From the NCBI GenBank assembly GCA_905221605.1, contig CAJNDS010002091.1:582001-646000 (forward strand): 64,000 nt of DNA, read 5' to 3'. Under the pieces are notes generated by a model that was not told the origin of the DNA, ran no database searches, and worked only from the letters and a program-made list of their open reading frames with translations. The position numbers were made by a program, and so were the translations under genes. This DNA comes from Symbiodinium natans. Its lineage: Eukaryota > Sar > Dinophyceae > Suessiales > Symbiodiniaceae. Positions 39,858 to 50,265 of this stretch are shown piece after piece (the stretch's first letter is position 1; each line of letters starts with the position of its first letter).

Positions 39858-39928
39858 CTAAACCCTGTAAACCCTATAAACCCTATAAACCCTATAAACC
39901 CTATAAACCCTAAACCCTGACTAGTTAC
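39858..39928 (-). repeat. Telomere-variant intron (TTTATAGGG)
   Basis: On the minus strand: GTAACTAGTCAGGG, then five TTTATAGGG-like units, ending GGGTTTAG. 71 nt with GT and AG. Reading the upstream frame straight through gives a GFI repeat peptide in a different frame and then a stop. Confidence 0.65.
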
Positions 39929-40024
39929 AGCACTGGCAAACAGATGCTCGGGCCAGCCACCAGAGGCCATGATCGTCATCAGTTGAGCCCTTGTACATCT
40001 TAGTTGGGACATGCACACTTTCAT
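39929..40024 (-). CDS. Upstream exon of two-exon model
   Basis: 32 codons from ATG at 40024, reading CTRAQLMTIMASGGWPEHLF, ending GCT|GTAACTAG at phase 0. The ATG is used only because a stop in this frame lies just upstream; an acceptor could also lie here. Confidence 0.55.
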
Positions 40025-40026
40025 GA

Positions 40027-40140
40027 CTACCTACATGGCCGAATAACTTTGTCCGGCAACGGACGGGTATTGCTGAAGAATGAGTCCTTCAGGTGTCCTA
40101 CCTCCGCACAGAAGATCTCTAATTCATACAACAGGTTCAG
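40027..40140 (-). CDS. Exon-like island just upstream of the 39929 exon
   Basis: The minus strand after CCTGGCCAG reads LNLLYELEIFCAEVGHLKDS, then NTRPLPDKVIRPCR and TAG at 40027, three bases before the ATG of the next exon in another frame. A frame change or short intron may link the two. The plus strand is also open with a GTATGAGT donor. Confidence 0.45.
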   Translation of the reverse strand: MNLLYELEIFCAEVGHLKDSFFSNTRPLPDKVIRPCR

Positions 40141-40496
40141 CTGGCCAGGTATGAGTCGGTGATTTGGGTTTAGTAAGGGTTGAGGGGTTCAGGCTTTAGG
40201 GTTCGGCGTTTAGGGTTTAGGGGTTCAGGGGGTCTTGTGGGAACCTAACTTAGATTCAGGGGGCTTATAAGTGTCTAGGCATAGTTAGGCTGATAAGTAC
40301 TCATGAACCTCCAAGTTCACAGCGGCCTCAGGATCTAGGGCTTTTCAGGGTGTAGGGTTTACGGCTTAACAAGGATTGGGGTTTAGGGTTTAGGGAAAAC
40401 CGCCCTAATGAGGGCAAACCGAATTTCCCCTAAAGCGTGGGTGGGGAAACGAACAGGCTGAATTCAGGGCTCGCGGCCCAGAGATTTCAAGAGGGC

Positions 40497-40855
40497 CCTA
40501 AACCAAGCCATAAACCCCAAACCCTCAGCCCTCAAACCCCTCAACCCTAAACCCCATGAACCCTAAACCCCAACCCCTCAACCCTAAACCCGAAAGCCCT
40601 CAACCATAAACCCCTCAACCCTAAACCCTTCAACCCTAGAGCCTAGAAACCCTAAACCCCTCAACCCTAAACCCTAAACCCTTCAACCCTAAACCCTCAA
40701 CCCTTCAAACCTTAACCCTCAACCCTAAACCCCTCAACCCCGCAACCCTAAACCCCCCAACCCTAAACCATTAAACCCTTCAATCCTAAACCCTAAACCC
40801 CTCAACCCTGAACCCCCAAACCCCTCAACCCTAAACCCAAAACCCCTCAACTCTA
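40497..40855 (-). repeat. Degenerate AACCCCTCAACCCTAAACC field
   Basis: Long C-rich variant field with CTCAACCC units mixed with CCCTAAA. No gene. Confidence 0.85.
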
Positions 40856-41220
40856 TAAATCTTCACACGGAGTCAGAGCACCTCTACTTTGGAGTAGACC
40901 CCGCAAAAAAAAGTATATACTTTTTGGTATAAGTAGCTAAAATAGGAACCCAGAAGCAAAAAAACTCTAAACCCTAAACCCTAAACCCTAAACTCTAAAC
41001 CCTAAACCCTAAACCCCTAAACCCAGGTGCCTCCTGCATGCATCCCCAGTCTGGTCGAGGGCTCACTTGCCTGGCGTTGGGCTCTGAGAGGGTCCTGATA
41101 GAGGAGGGTTTTGGGTTTAGGGTTTAGGGTTTAGGGGTTTAGGGGTTTAGGGTTTGGGGTTTAGGGTTTAAAGTTTAGGGGTTTAGGGTTTAGGGTTATA
41201 GAGTTTAGGGGTTTATGGTA

Positions 41221-41312
41221 AGTTCTGAAAATTATGGTCCCTTTTGGGGTTCCCTAAATGGGCCGCCTTAGAATCGTAACCCCAAACGGGACCACATTTT
41301 GGAGAAGTGGCC
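41221..41312 (+). mobile_element. Family E element, complete
   Basis: AGTTCTGAAAATTATGGTCC to GGACCACATTTTGGAGAAGT. 92 bp with imperfect inverted ends. Used as family reference. Confidence 0.75.
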
Positions 41313-41516
41313 TTCTAGGAAGGCTTAGGCAGGGTTTAGGGTTGGGGCTTCAGGGTCTTGAGGGATTTGAGGGTTTTGAGGGAGGGTTTTGAGGGTTTTG
41401 AGGGTTTTGAGGGTTTTGAGGTTTTCAGGGTTTGGGGTTTCGGGCTTTAGGGGCTTTAGGGGTTTTAGTAAGGTTGGGGATGCAGGGTTTATATCATCAA
41501 AGGCACAACCTCACCG

Positions 41517-41622
41517 GTTTAGGGTTTAGGGTTTAGGGTTTAGGGTTTAGGGTTTAGGGTTTAGGGTTTAGGGTTTAGGGTTTAGGGTTTAGGGTTTAGG
41601 GTTTAGGGTTTAGGGTTTAGGC
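41517..41622 (+). repeat. Perfect TTTAGGG tract
   Basis: Fifteen units without change. Confidence 0.95.
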
Positions 41623-42443
41623 CCCTCACACGGTATGAAGATGTAAGCTTTTCGAGGCAGAAGAAGGAACTTGCAGGGTTCCGGGCTCAGGGTTTAGGGT
41701 TTGAGGTTTAGGGTTTAGGGGCTAGGGTTTAGGGTTTAGGGTTAGGGTTTAGGGTTTAAGAAGCCCTTTATCCTAAACCCTAAGCACGTAGGAACCGAGG
41801 GCTCTAAAACAAGGCCGCTGCCGGCCACGACTTCCTACAAGTGGGGCCTATGGTTCTAGGACAAACCCCGATCTCTTGAAGGGTTTAGGGTTTAGGGTTT
41901 CGGGTTTAGGGCTTACGCTGGTTTGATACAGTGCAGTGTAGGGGCCCTCGCCAGCAAGAAACGCAGATTAGGTATGGTTCGCAAGGCCTTTGCACATGAT
42001 GAACCTCTGGACGCTCAACCACCATACTGTCATTCCTTAAGGCATGGACCTCCTAAATGCCTGTTCGAACCACAAAGAGCATGACATCTGCCATATTTTT
42101 AAGGCGGAACGAAAACAACAACACAACTCCAACGACAAGGACCCGCCCCAAACCCTAGACCCTCAACCCCTGATACCCTAACCCCAAACCCCAAACCCCA
42201 AACCCTAAACCCAAACACCCAAAAGCCCCCGCAACAAAAATGCCAAGAGCCACAGGTTCAGCTGCGGGGTGGGTAAGCCAAAGCGCAGGTCCTGAGGGCT
42301 TAGAGGGTTTGTGGGGGGTTTGGGGTTCCCTTAACCCTAAACCCTAAACCCTAAACCCTAAACCCTAAACCCTAAACCCTAAACCCTGAACCCTGAACCC
42401 TAAACCCTAAACCTGAAACCCTACACCCTAAACCCTGGTTTAG

Positions 42444-42573
42444 GGTTTGGGGGAGGGCAAGGAGAAGCTTCCGCAGCTTGCGCAGACTCTGAAGGCTGCG
42501 GGACTTTCGAATTTTAGGGTGGTTGAGAATTTGGGTTCGGGTGGATGGAAATCGGCCGTCGGTGCGCAGAGCC
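42444..42573 (+). CDS. Exon after TTTAG
   Basis: Starts right after GGTTTAG and reads EGKEKLPQLAQTLKAAGLSN, then VVENLGSGGWKSAVGAQS. TTTTAGGGTGG lies inside the frame as NFRV. No family is certain. Confidence 0.6.
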
Positions 42574-43184
42574 TAGGGTTTAGGGTTTAGGGTTTAGGGT
42601 TTAGGGTTTAGGGTTTAGGGTTTAGGGTTGAGGGTTTAGGGTTTAGACACCCAAAGCATACCCTCTCACGAATACTCACACAGGGACCTATAATATACCC
42701 TCACCAAGACAGTAATCTTAGGCCAGCGCAGACCTCAAACCACGAGAGACCATGAAAGCCAGAAGTCCAAAATCACCCTGGTTTACGGTTTAGGGTTTCG
42801 GGTTTAGGGCCGAAGAAGTGTGGCACGCAGTCTTCATGCCACCGTGCACGTAGAAGAAGTCGGAATCATGAGAGCCCAAAGCTTCCCATACCTCCTACTT
42901 GAAGAATCTATCCTTAAGCCGAAAGGTATCCTTAAACCCAAGACCCTCGGGAATTCCGGTCTTAAGGAACAGATTCCTAAACTTTACTAGGACTTACCAA
43001 ACGAGCTGAGTTAGACAGGGATATCCCTAAGGTGTCCTTGAACCCAAGACCCTTCAATCTCCGGGATGGAACCGAATGTTTTCTAAAGTGCTTGTGAACC
43101 CAAAAACCCTAAACCCTAAACCCTAAACCCTAAACCCTAAACCCTAAACCCTAAACCCTAAACCCTAAACCCTAAACCCTAAAC

Positions 43185-43247
43185 CTAGCTCATCTCTCGC
43201 CGAGCTGCCAATGGCAAGAGGAAGTCGCCAAGTTCTTTCAGGAGCGC
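43185..43247 (-). CDS. Terminal exon
   Basis: 21 codons including TAG (43185). After AAGCTAG reads ALLKELGDFLLPLAARREMS. CCCTAAA repeats follow immediately after the stop. Confidence 0.55.
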   Translation of the reverse strand, partial: ALLKELGDFLLPLAARREMS

Positions 43248-43250
43248 CTA

Positions 43251-43400
43251 GCTTTTGAGGCTTTAAGGTTTAGGGTTTAGGGCTTAAGGTTTACGGTTTA
43301 AAAAGGGTCTAGGGGCTTTTGAGGCTTTAAGGTTTAGGGTCTAGGGCTTAAGGTTTACGGTTTAAGTAGGATCTAGGGTTTAAGGTTGAGGCTTTTGAGG
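43251..43400 (+). repeat. 64 bp tandem duplication
   Basis: The unit beginning GCTTTTGAGGCTTTAAGG occurs at 43251 and 43315 and partly at 43391. It includes heptamer variants such as TTTAGGG and TTTACGG. Confidence 0.9.
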
Positions 43401-43485
43401 GTTTAAGGTTTAGGGCTTTTGGGGCTCAGGGCTCTGGGCTTCGCGCTGAGGGCCCTTGGGTTGAAAAGGATCAGGGCTTTGTGGT

Positions 43486-43638
43486 CTATTGCTGCGGAAC
43501 TGTATGGAATAAAAGGTTTGCAGCCCGCAGCAGCCCCAGATCCCAAACCCTAAGAGCCAGCAATTCTATGAAAGCAGAAGCGCTAGTAAGTTTCGTTGCG
43601 GGCCCCTGGGATGTCGCGCTTAAGGCTCGACCCGAAAC
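43486..43638 (-). CDS. Terminal exon
   Basis: 51 codons including TAG. After GGGTGAG reads GPATKLTSASAFIELLALRV, then LLRAANLLFHTVPQQ. A C/T-rich stretch upstream (43639-43690 on the minus strand) could be the pyrimidine tract. Confidence 0.6.
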   Translation of the reverse strand, partial: VSGRALSATSQGPATKLTSASAFIELLALRVWDLGLLRAANLLFHTVPQQ

Positions 43639-44271
43639 CTCACCCCCAACCTCCCCTCCCCCCCAGAAAAAAGAAAAAAGAAAAAACAAAAACAGAATGG
43701 CGCACAATTCCTTAAAGATGCTGCAAAAAATGGCATGGACACATTGGTCATACCTAGGCCGGGGGGGGGGGGGGGGGGTTGAGGTTCTGGGTTCTTGAAG
43801 CCTAAACCCTAAACCTTGAACTCCAAGCCTAAACCCCATGGATTCGTAAAAACCAGTAGACCCTGCAAACCCTATAAACCCATAAACCCTGCGAACGACG
43901 CAAACCCCGAAAACAACTATGTGAACCCTATATAAACGCTATCAACCAATAAATCCTTAGAACCCTATAGACCCTATAAACCCCATACACCCTATAAACC
44001 CCATCACGAACCCCTTAAACCCCAGAAATACTAAACCCTACAAACCCTAAACCCTACCCTAGACCCTAAACCCTAGACCGCAAACCCTAAACCCCAAACC
44101 CTAAACCCCAAATCCTAAACCCCAAATCAAAATCTAAAACCCCAAGCCCTAAACCCCAAACACCAAACAACAAATCCCAAACCCCAAACCCTAACCCTAA
44201 ACCCCAAACCCTAAACACCCTGAACCCCAAACACCCTAAACCCTAAACCCTAAACCCTAAGCCCATTTCCG

Positions 44272-44352
44272 CTATGGGCTGGTGGCCTTCGCCTTCTCAG
44301 TGAGCACGGACCGGGCGTGCTCCTCTTTGATCCTGGCGGCTCCAACCAGAGG
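44272..44352 (-). CDS. Terminal exon, Lys/Glu-rich
   Basis: The minus strand reads GAARIKEEHARSVLTEKAKA, then TSP and TAG. A plus-strand frame is also open and ends in TAA, but the minus frame is more protein-like. Confidence 0.5.
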   Translation of the reverse strand, partial: PLVGAARIKEEHARSVLTEKAKATSP

Positions 44353-44407
44353 AGTTTAAGGGTTTAGGTTTGAGGGTTTAGGGTTTCGGGTTTCGGTTTC
44401 GGGTTTA

Positions 44408-44548
44408 GTTGGAGGTTCAGGAACCTCATAATCCCATGATAACTACACTTGTTGCCCAAACTATTCACCAAATTAGGGCACGTGGAAGGGACTTAGAAAG
44501 AGTAGTACGGCTATCATCGGGTTCTTAAGCACCTCGAACCTCCAAGTA
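44408..44548 (+). mobile_element. Family A element
   Basis: AGTTGGAGGTTCAGGAACCT to GCACCTCGAACCTCCAAGT, 141 bp. Confidence 0.75.
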
Positions 44549-45279
44549 GGGTCATCCACCCCCCCAACTCAACGCATGGGACCCAAACCCTAAACCCTAA
44601 ACCCTAAACCCTAAACCCTAAACCCTAAACCCTAAACCCTAAACCCTAAACCCTAAAACCTAAACCTAAGCCCTAAACCCTAAACTCTAAACCCTAAACC
44701 CTAAACCGCCCAGCTGGTCTTCATCCCTCAGGGCCCCCAACAAACCTTTGTAACCTTTTATCACCTTTTACATCCTCAAAAATCTTTGCAACCCTAACCC
44801 CCCCCCCCCCCCCCAAAAAAAAAAAGAACATTAAACAACATACAAAGCCGTTTAAAACCCCAACGTCTCCATAGGGTTAGGAGCTTAGGGTTTAGGGGTT
44901 TAGGGGTTTAGGGTTTTAGGGGTTTAGGGGCTTAGGGGGTTGGGGGTTTAGGGTTAGGGGAGTGTAGGGCTTAAGGCCCGAGTCCAAAACGACACGGGGT
45001 CAGTAGCCTGCCTTGTGGCTCGCTGTGTTGGCGAATCGAGGGTCGACTCGGCGCGGTCGCCAGGGACCTGGCGATGCAATACTGCCCAAGCCCGAACTCG
45101 GGTTTAGGGTTTAGGGTTTAGGGTTTAGGGCTTAGGGTTATTTATGGGATTTTGGCTTCAGGTTTAGGCTTCCCTAAGACCAGACCTTTCTGAGGTTGAG
45201 TCAACTGGGGATTAACAAGGCTTAGGGCCCGAGAGTTGAGGGTCTCGGGTTCGCAGGGTTTACTGTACCCTAAACCATA

Positions 45280-45870
45280 GCCCTAAACCCTAAACCCTAA
45301 ACCCCCAAACCCTCAACCCTCAACCCTCAACCCTAAACCAAACCCTAAACCCTAAACTCTGAACCCTGAACCCTAAACAAAACCCTCAACCATCAACCCT
45401 CAACCCTCAACCCTAAACCAAACCCTAAACCCTAAACGCACCCTAAACCCTAAACCCTATTCACTAAACCCTAAACCCTAAACCCTATCAAGAGCTTTAG
45501 GGCTTTGCGCCTTAAGGTCACAACGCGCGGACGCCTCGTTGCGACTCAGCAGCAGCTCGCAGAGCTCTGTGTGCAGGTCCAGCCTTATGTGGGGTTTAGG
45601 GTTTAGGGTTTCGGGTTTAGGGTTTAGGGTTTGTGGTTTTAGGGTTGAGGGTTTGGGGTTTAGGGTTTAGGGTTTAGGGGTTGTTGTTGTCTTAGGGTTA
45701 GGGCTTAGGGTTTAAGGGTTGTGGTTTTCGGGTTTAGGGTTTAGGGTTGTGGGTTTAGGGTTTATAGGGTTTGGGGTTCGGGGTTGTGGGTTTTAGGCTT
45801 TAGGTTTAGGGGTTCTGAGTTTTAGGGTTTAGGAATTCGGGTTTAGGGTTAGGGTTTAGGGGTTGTGGGT
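45280..45870. repeat. Telomere-like field around one island
   Basis: CCCTCAACCC variants with an internal duplication (45300-45440), then an island at 45500-45590. That island is open on both strands (minus LDLHTELCELLLSRNEASAR), and heptamer variants follow to 45870. Confidence 0.7.
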
Positions 45871-46270
45871 TGTGAGGGAGGGTTGTTGCCTTTTCGGTCT
45901 TTTCCGCCTTTTCCACCCTTGCCACAACCTTTCGTCTCGGCTCCTTTCTGCTCCTTCTTGAGAGTCCAGCAGTCTTTCTTGCGATACCCTTTCTTTCCAC
46001 AGTGCTCGCACAAGACTTCGGTGTTCAAAGCCCTCGAAGACGCCGCTGGCGTTTCGCAAAGACGAAGTTGCTTCTCAAAGTACCACAAACTCTCGGTCAA
46101 GTCGTTCCACGAACCAGCTTTTTTGGCCAGTGTGTCGGCGAGTTCGATAATGGCATCCCCCGTGTGGCCCGCACGTGCCTCCATGAAATGCATTTGCCGC
46201 GTGTCTGTAGCAAGTGGCTCATTTGGGCAGTGACCTTTGTCAGGTGATTCAGTGGGTGACTTGTACGGAC
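45871..46270 (-). pseudogene. Decayed retroelement gag piece with zinc knuckle
   Basis: The minus strand is open over about 130 codons. It reads ARAGHTGDAIIELADTLAKK, then SLWYFEKQLRLCE, then CEHCGKKGYRKKDCWTLKKE. This fits a CCHC zinc knuckle (C-x2-C-x4-H-x4-C) with the His changed to Tyr. A basic GKGGKGGKDRKG tail follows. The frame has a stop upstream and runs into telomere-like repeat downstream, so the protein is cut at both ends. Most like a Ty1/copia-type gag; the class is inferred. Confidence 0.6.
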
Positions 46271-46484
46271 CCCTTCTGCTACCTCAGTCGCACTGACACA
46301 GTCAAAGCACATGGTGTTGTTTAGGGTTTAGGATTGAGGGTTCTCCCTCGCAGCCCGGGAAGCTTTTTGTCCTTACCCCCCCCAAAAAAAATACCCCCCA
46401 CACCGCGCAAACTCATGGACCATAGGCGGTTTCGCACAGGGCATAGGGGCTCTTTTGGTTTTCCCCCTACCTCCCCCTTGCCCC

Positions 46485-46567
46485 CCCCCTTCCCCCCCCC
46501 TTCCCCCCCCCTTCCCCCCCCCCTTCCCCCCCCCCCTTCCCCCCCCCCCTTCCCCCCCCCCCCACCC
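46485..46567 (+). repeat. C-run tract broken by TT
   Basis: Eight runs of C (7-12 bases) separated by TT, a homogenised pyrimidine array. Long proline or glycine frames across it are artefacts. Confidence 0.95.
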
Positions 46568-46956
46568 CCCCACCCAGACCCGAACCGCAAACCCAATCCA
46601 CCAAACCCAAACTTGTTCTCCTGCGGGGTCGGCGGCTTGAGCCGGAGGCTCTTAAATCATAACAATCAGGGTGCCTTCGAGCCTCAAAAAAGAGGTTTGA
46701 GAAGACCCGGAAAAAAAAACCCAAAAGAGATCAAAGAGACCCCAGCATCCCTTCACCGGGGAATCTTCCCTAACATAGCAAGGGGGAATCCTAGGCTTAG
46801 AGTCTTGAGGTGGCTTTCTGGAAAATGAAGTTCAGAAGCATTTCTTAATGAAGGAAAGTTAGAGTCTCTGGGAGAAGCGAGTTTCTGGGGGTGAGCTATA
46901 GGGTTCCCATGAAGCGGGGTACCTTTTGGGATTTGCAGGTTAAGCCAAACTTTCCA

Positions 46957-47070
46957 CTAGACCCAAGAGTAACCCAGGAATAACAAGGGCACCCTTTTTG
47001 GTTTAAAGAGGCTTAGAAGGGAACCAAAACCCCAATAAAAAGTGAAAGAAGTGCCTACTCTGGGTCCTAG
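46957..47070 (+). mobile_element. Family D element
   Basis: CTAGACCCAAGAGTAACCC to CCTACTCTGGGTCCTAG, 114 bp. Confidence 0.85.
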
Positions 47071-47179
47071 TCTAAGCCAGGTGGCGGATCATCAGGACGC
47101 TGGAATTCAAGAACGAGCTCGCCCCGGCTGTCTCGCAGCACGCCTTTCGCATACTTGTCCTAAACCCCAAGCCCTAGCT

Positions 47180-47229
47180 CTAAGGGTAGTTATGGACCCC
47201 TTATATGCGCCCGTGCTCCGCGATACCAT

Positions 47230-47272
<43 letters not shown>

Positions 47273-47392
47273 GCGCTTATGCTGGCGCGTATGCACCCAC
47301 CTATATATCCTTGTACAAACTAAGGGCCCGAACATCAGAACCCTTTAAGGGAGGTAAGGGGCCACATTAAGGGCCCATGAAACTACCCTTAG
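47180..47392 (+). mobile_element. Family F element with a 42-base G run inside
   Basis: CTAAGGGTAGTTATGGACCC to CATGAAACTACCCTTAG (matching inverted tips). A pure G run lies at 47230-47271, flanked by CGCGATACCATG and GTGCGCTTATGC, where other F copies have AACCCCTTATA. Confidence 0.8.
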
Positions 47393-48225
47393 ACCTAAAT
47401 CCTCTTAAAAACCCTATAACCCTGTCGAAAGAGAAGTCTGTCGTGTGTAGAGGAATGAGAAGGGAGTTCTAGTCCTTAAGCATGATCCCGAAACCCCCTC
47501 AGCCGAAAAACCCTCAACGATCCAACAACAAAACTCGTAGACGTAGCTTCACGGCACGCCCTCATGCTTGTCATCCTAAACCCTAAACCCTAAACCCGAA
47601 ACCCGAATCCCGAAACCTCACTACTCCCCCTCCCCCGGCCACCAACTTCGAGTTGAGTCAGGGAGGGGAACTCTGCGCCCCGAACCTTCCTAAAGCTTCA
47701 AAGCCCTAAGCCCCTGCACCCCCACAAGTAAGCGCCAATAAGGGCCGAAGGGAAGGGACCCTAAACCCTAAGCCCTAAGCCCTAAACCCTAAACCCTAAA
47801 CCCTAAACCCTAAACCCTAACACACACCTTAATATCAAGGAGAGCTTTGTGGGGGCGACTCTTGGCGCACTTTTGGGGGGTTTAGGGGTTAGGGCGAAGA
47901 GCCCGCAAGCCCTGAACCCTTGAAAGGAGGCTTATAAGGCATGTAAGGCGGGCGCGTAGGGCCAGTGCATCCTGGGGAAAGCGCAAGACTTGGACCAACT
48001 TCGTAACCCTAAACCCTATGAACCCTGATCCTTCAAGCATATAAACCCTGAAGCAACCCTAAACCCGATGAACCCGATGAACCCGATGAACCCTATGAAC
48101 CCTATGAACCCTATGAGCCTATGAGCCCTATGAACCCTCAACCCTAAACCCTAATCTCTGAACCCTAAACTTTGCCTACAAAACCCTAAACCCTATACGA
48201 ACCCCACGAGCCCTATACTCTCTCC

Positions 48226-48333
48226 TGCCTCCCTTCCCGAAGCGCTTGCGGCTCAGCCGGGCGAGGAAGGTCTCCGCGAACTCTGTCGGAGCTTCGTCAA
48301 TACTCGTGCCTGGCAGCGTTCCGACACAGCAGG
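48226..48333 (-). CDS. Exon-like island
   Basis: After CACTAAG the minus strand reads TLPGTSIDEAPTEFAETFLA, then RLSRKRFGKGGRR. Basic end. Edges plain. Confidence 0.55.
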
Positions 48334-48921
48334 CTTAGTGGTTAGGGTTTGAGGATGTGTATTACATGGATTAGCAGGGCCTGTTATGTAGGACAATTAT
48401 GCTGCTTAGGCAGGTTCCTGTCTGAAACCTTTCTGAAACTAAAACATTAAGCTTGGGATCTTTGTGAATTGATGGGTGTGGGGTCTCAGCTGAGCAAGTA
48501 ACCTTGCTCAATTGTTCTGGTCAGACCTGGTCTAACCCTAAACCCTCAACCCTACACCTCAGAGTTTCGGGTTCAGAGCCCTAGACCCTACACCCTCATT
48601 AAACCCGAAGTAAAGACGCTTCAGCCCGAAGCCTCAAGCTGAAACACGAGGAACATACTCATGAACGTCGAGGCTTCATCGTCTAAGCATCTCAGCAGGA
48701 CACAAACTTGCAGCTTGTCGTGTTCCCATGGGAAAGGGGATGCAGTATTCCCTACGGACATCGAAAAAGGCACCATGATGTCGAGCATGGGTTGGTGAAA
48801 GTAGGATGCCCCCGAGGTGTGAAAACCTACAGCCCGGGAAAAGTTGCTTTGCAAGGAAGCCCTGCCAACGAAAGCTATGTTTTTTTTTTTCTCCGAGTTG
48901 TGCCCCTCAAGTAGGCACCAT

Positions 48922-49042
48922 TACTTGAAGGATCAAGGGGACTTAGTAGGTGGGGTTACAAGTACTACACGTGTAAATTTCTTCTAAGCCCAAGCAAGAT
49001 ACTTATATAGCCCTACTTACTAAGTGCGCCGATCCTCAAGTA
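48922..49042 (+). mobile_element. Family G element, complete
   Basis: TACTTGAAGGATCAAGGGGA to CGCCGATCCTCAAGTA. TA at both tips may be the target duplication. Lies directly before the exon at 49041, whose acceptor would be the element tip CTCAAG. Confidence 0.75.
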
Positions 49043-49123
49043 TTTGGCAGGCCAAGTGGACTCAGCCGGGCGTGTGGGACTCAGATACTTGCAGACCCTG
49101 CAGTTCAGCCTTCAGACCGGCAG
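49041..49123 (+). CDS. Exon beginning at a family G tip
   Basis: Reads YLAGQVDSAGRVGLRYLQTL, then QFSLQTG and ends at GGCAG|GTAATTGG. The acceptor AG is the last two bases of the element, as expected for an introner. The upstream partner exon is not certain. Confidence 0.6.
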
Positions 49124-49482
49124 GTAATTGGGGTTCAGGGTTTAGGGTTTAGGGTGACTTCCACAAGCAATAGACTCCAAACTTAATCCCCCCAGCCCAG
49201 TCGAAACCCTAAGCGCTAATTAAACCCCTAACGCTCAGAGCCCTAAGCCCTGTAATCGCACACCCTGGCCTAGACCCCTCGAAAAACCCTGAGCCAAACA
49301 GACCGAAACCCCTGGCAAACCCCCAAAACGCTACACCCCTACAGAAATCCGACACCCTGAGCCCTAATCCCTAAACCCTTATGAACCCTAAACCCTAAAC
49401 AATAAACCCTAAACCTTAAACCCAAAACCCAAAACCCAAAACCCTAAACCCTAAACCCTAAACCCTGCCTGGCGGCACATAC

Positions 49483-49550
49483 CGGATCTGGTCCAGCACT
49501 GCGCCTGCGGGCACCCAGCGGCCAGCGATCTTCGCCGGCCGGGGCAAGGC
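49483..49550 (-). CDS. Well-bounded exon
   Basis: The minus strand from CGTCTGCAG to ATCCG|GTATGTGCC. Reads ALPRPAKIAGRWVPAGAVLD, then QIR. Confidence 0.6.
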
Positions 49551-50213
49551 CTGCAGACGCAGGGTTTAGGGTTTAGGTTTATAGGGTTTAGGGTTTAGGT
49601 TATAGGGTTTAGGGTTTAGGGTTAGGGTTTAGGATAGGGTTTAGGGTTTAGGTCTTGGGGTTTAGGGTCCTAAGCCCTGAATCCAAAAGGGCTATTAGGG
49701 TTATTGGGGTTAGAAGGGTTTAGGGCAGGGGCTTCGGGGGTCCGGAAGCCCGAAGCCCTGAACCCAAAAGGAAGGGTTTCGGGTTTCGGGAGTTTCGGGT
49801 TTCGGGTTTCGGGTTTAGGGTGTAGGGTGTAGGGTTTAGGGTTTAGGGTTTAGGGTTTAGGGTTTAGGGTTTAGGGTTTTCAAAAGACATCGACTTCGTA
49901 GCCTTGAAATCCCAACCTGCGCTCAACAACCCTCCAAGAAGCCAGGCACGTACTGGGTTTAAGGCAGAACTAGCTTCTTTTTGTTCACAAACCCCAAGCC
50001 CTAAACCCTAAACCCTTTTTCTCACCTGAACCCGAAATCTCAGACCCTGAATCCTCTACTTCTAAAACCTTACGAAGCCCAAAACTGTTACACCCTGAGC
50101 TTTCCAAAACCTGTGCCCCGAAACCGTAAACACGTAAATCCTAAACCCGGAACTTGTAAACCCGAAACCCTGAGCCCTAAACCCTAAACCCTAAAGCACC
50201 CCCGAGCTCACAC

Positions 50214-50265
50214 CTCCAAAGCGTATGCAGACTCGGCCGATGGGGGCGGCCAGGAAGCCGATACC
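50214..50265 (-). CDS. Short well-bounded exon
   Basis: From GGGTGCAG to TGGAG|GTGTGAG on the minus strand. Reads GIGFLAAPIGRVCIRFG. Confidence 0.55.

Noticed and set aside
46321-46828. 164-codon proline-rich and glycine-rich frames
   Set aside because: They translate the C-run array at 46485-46567 on both strands.
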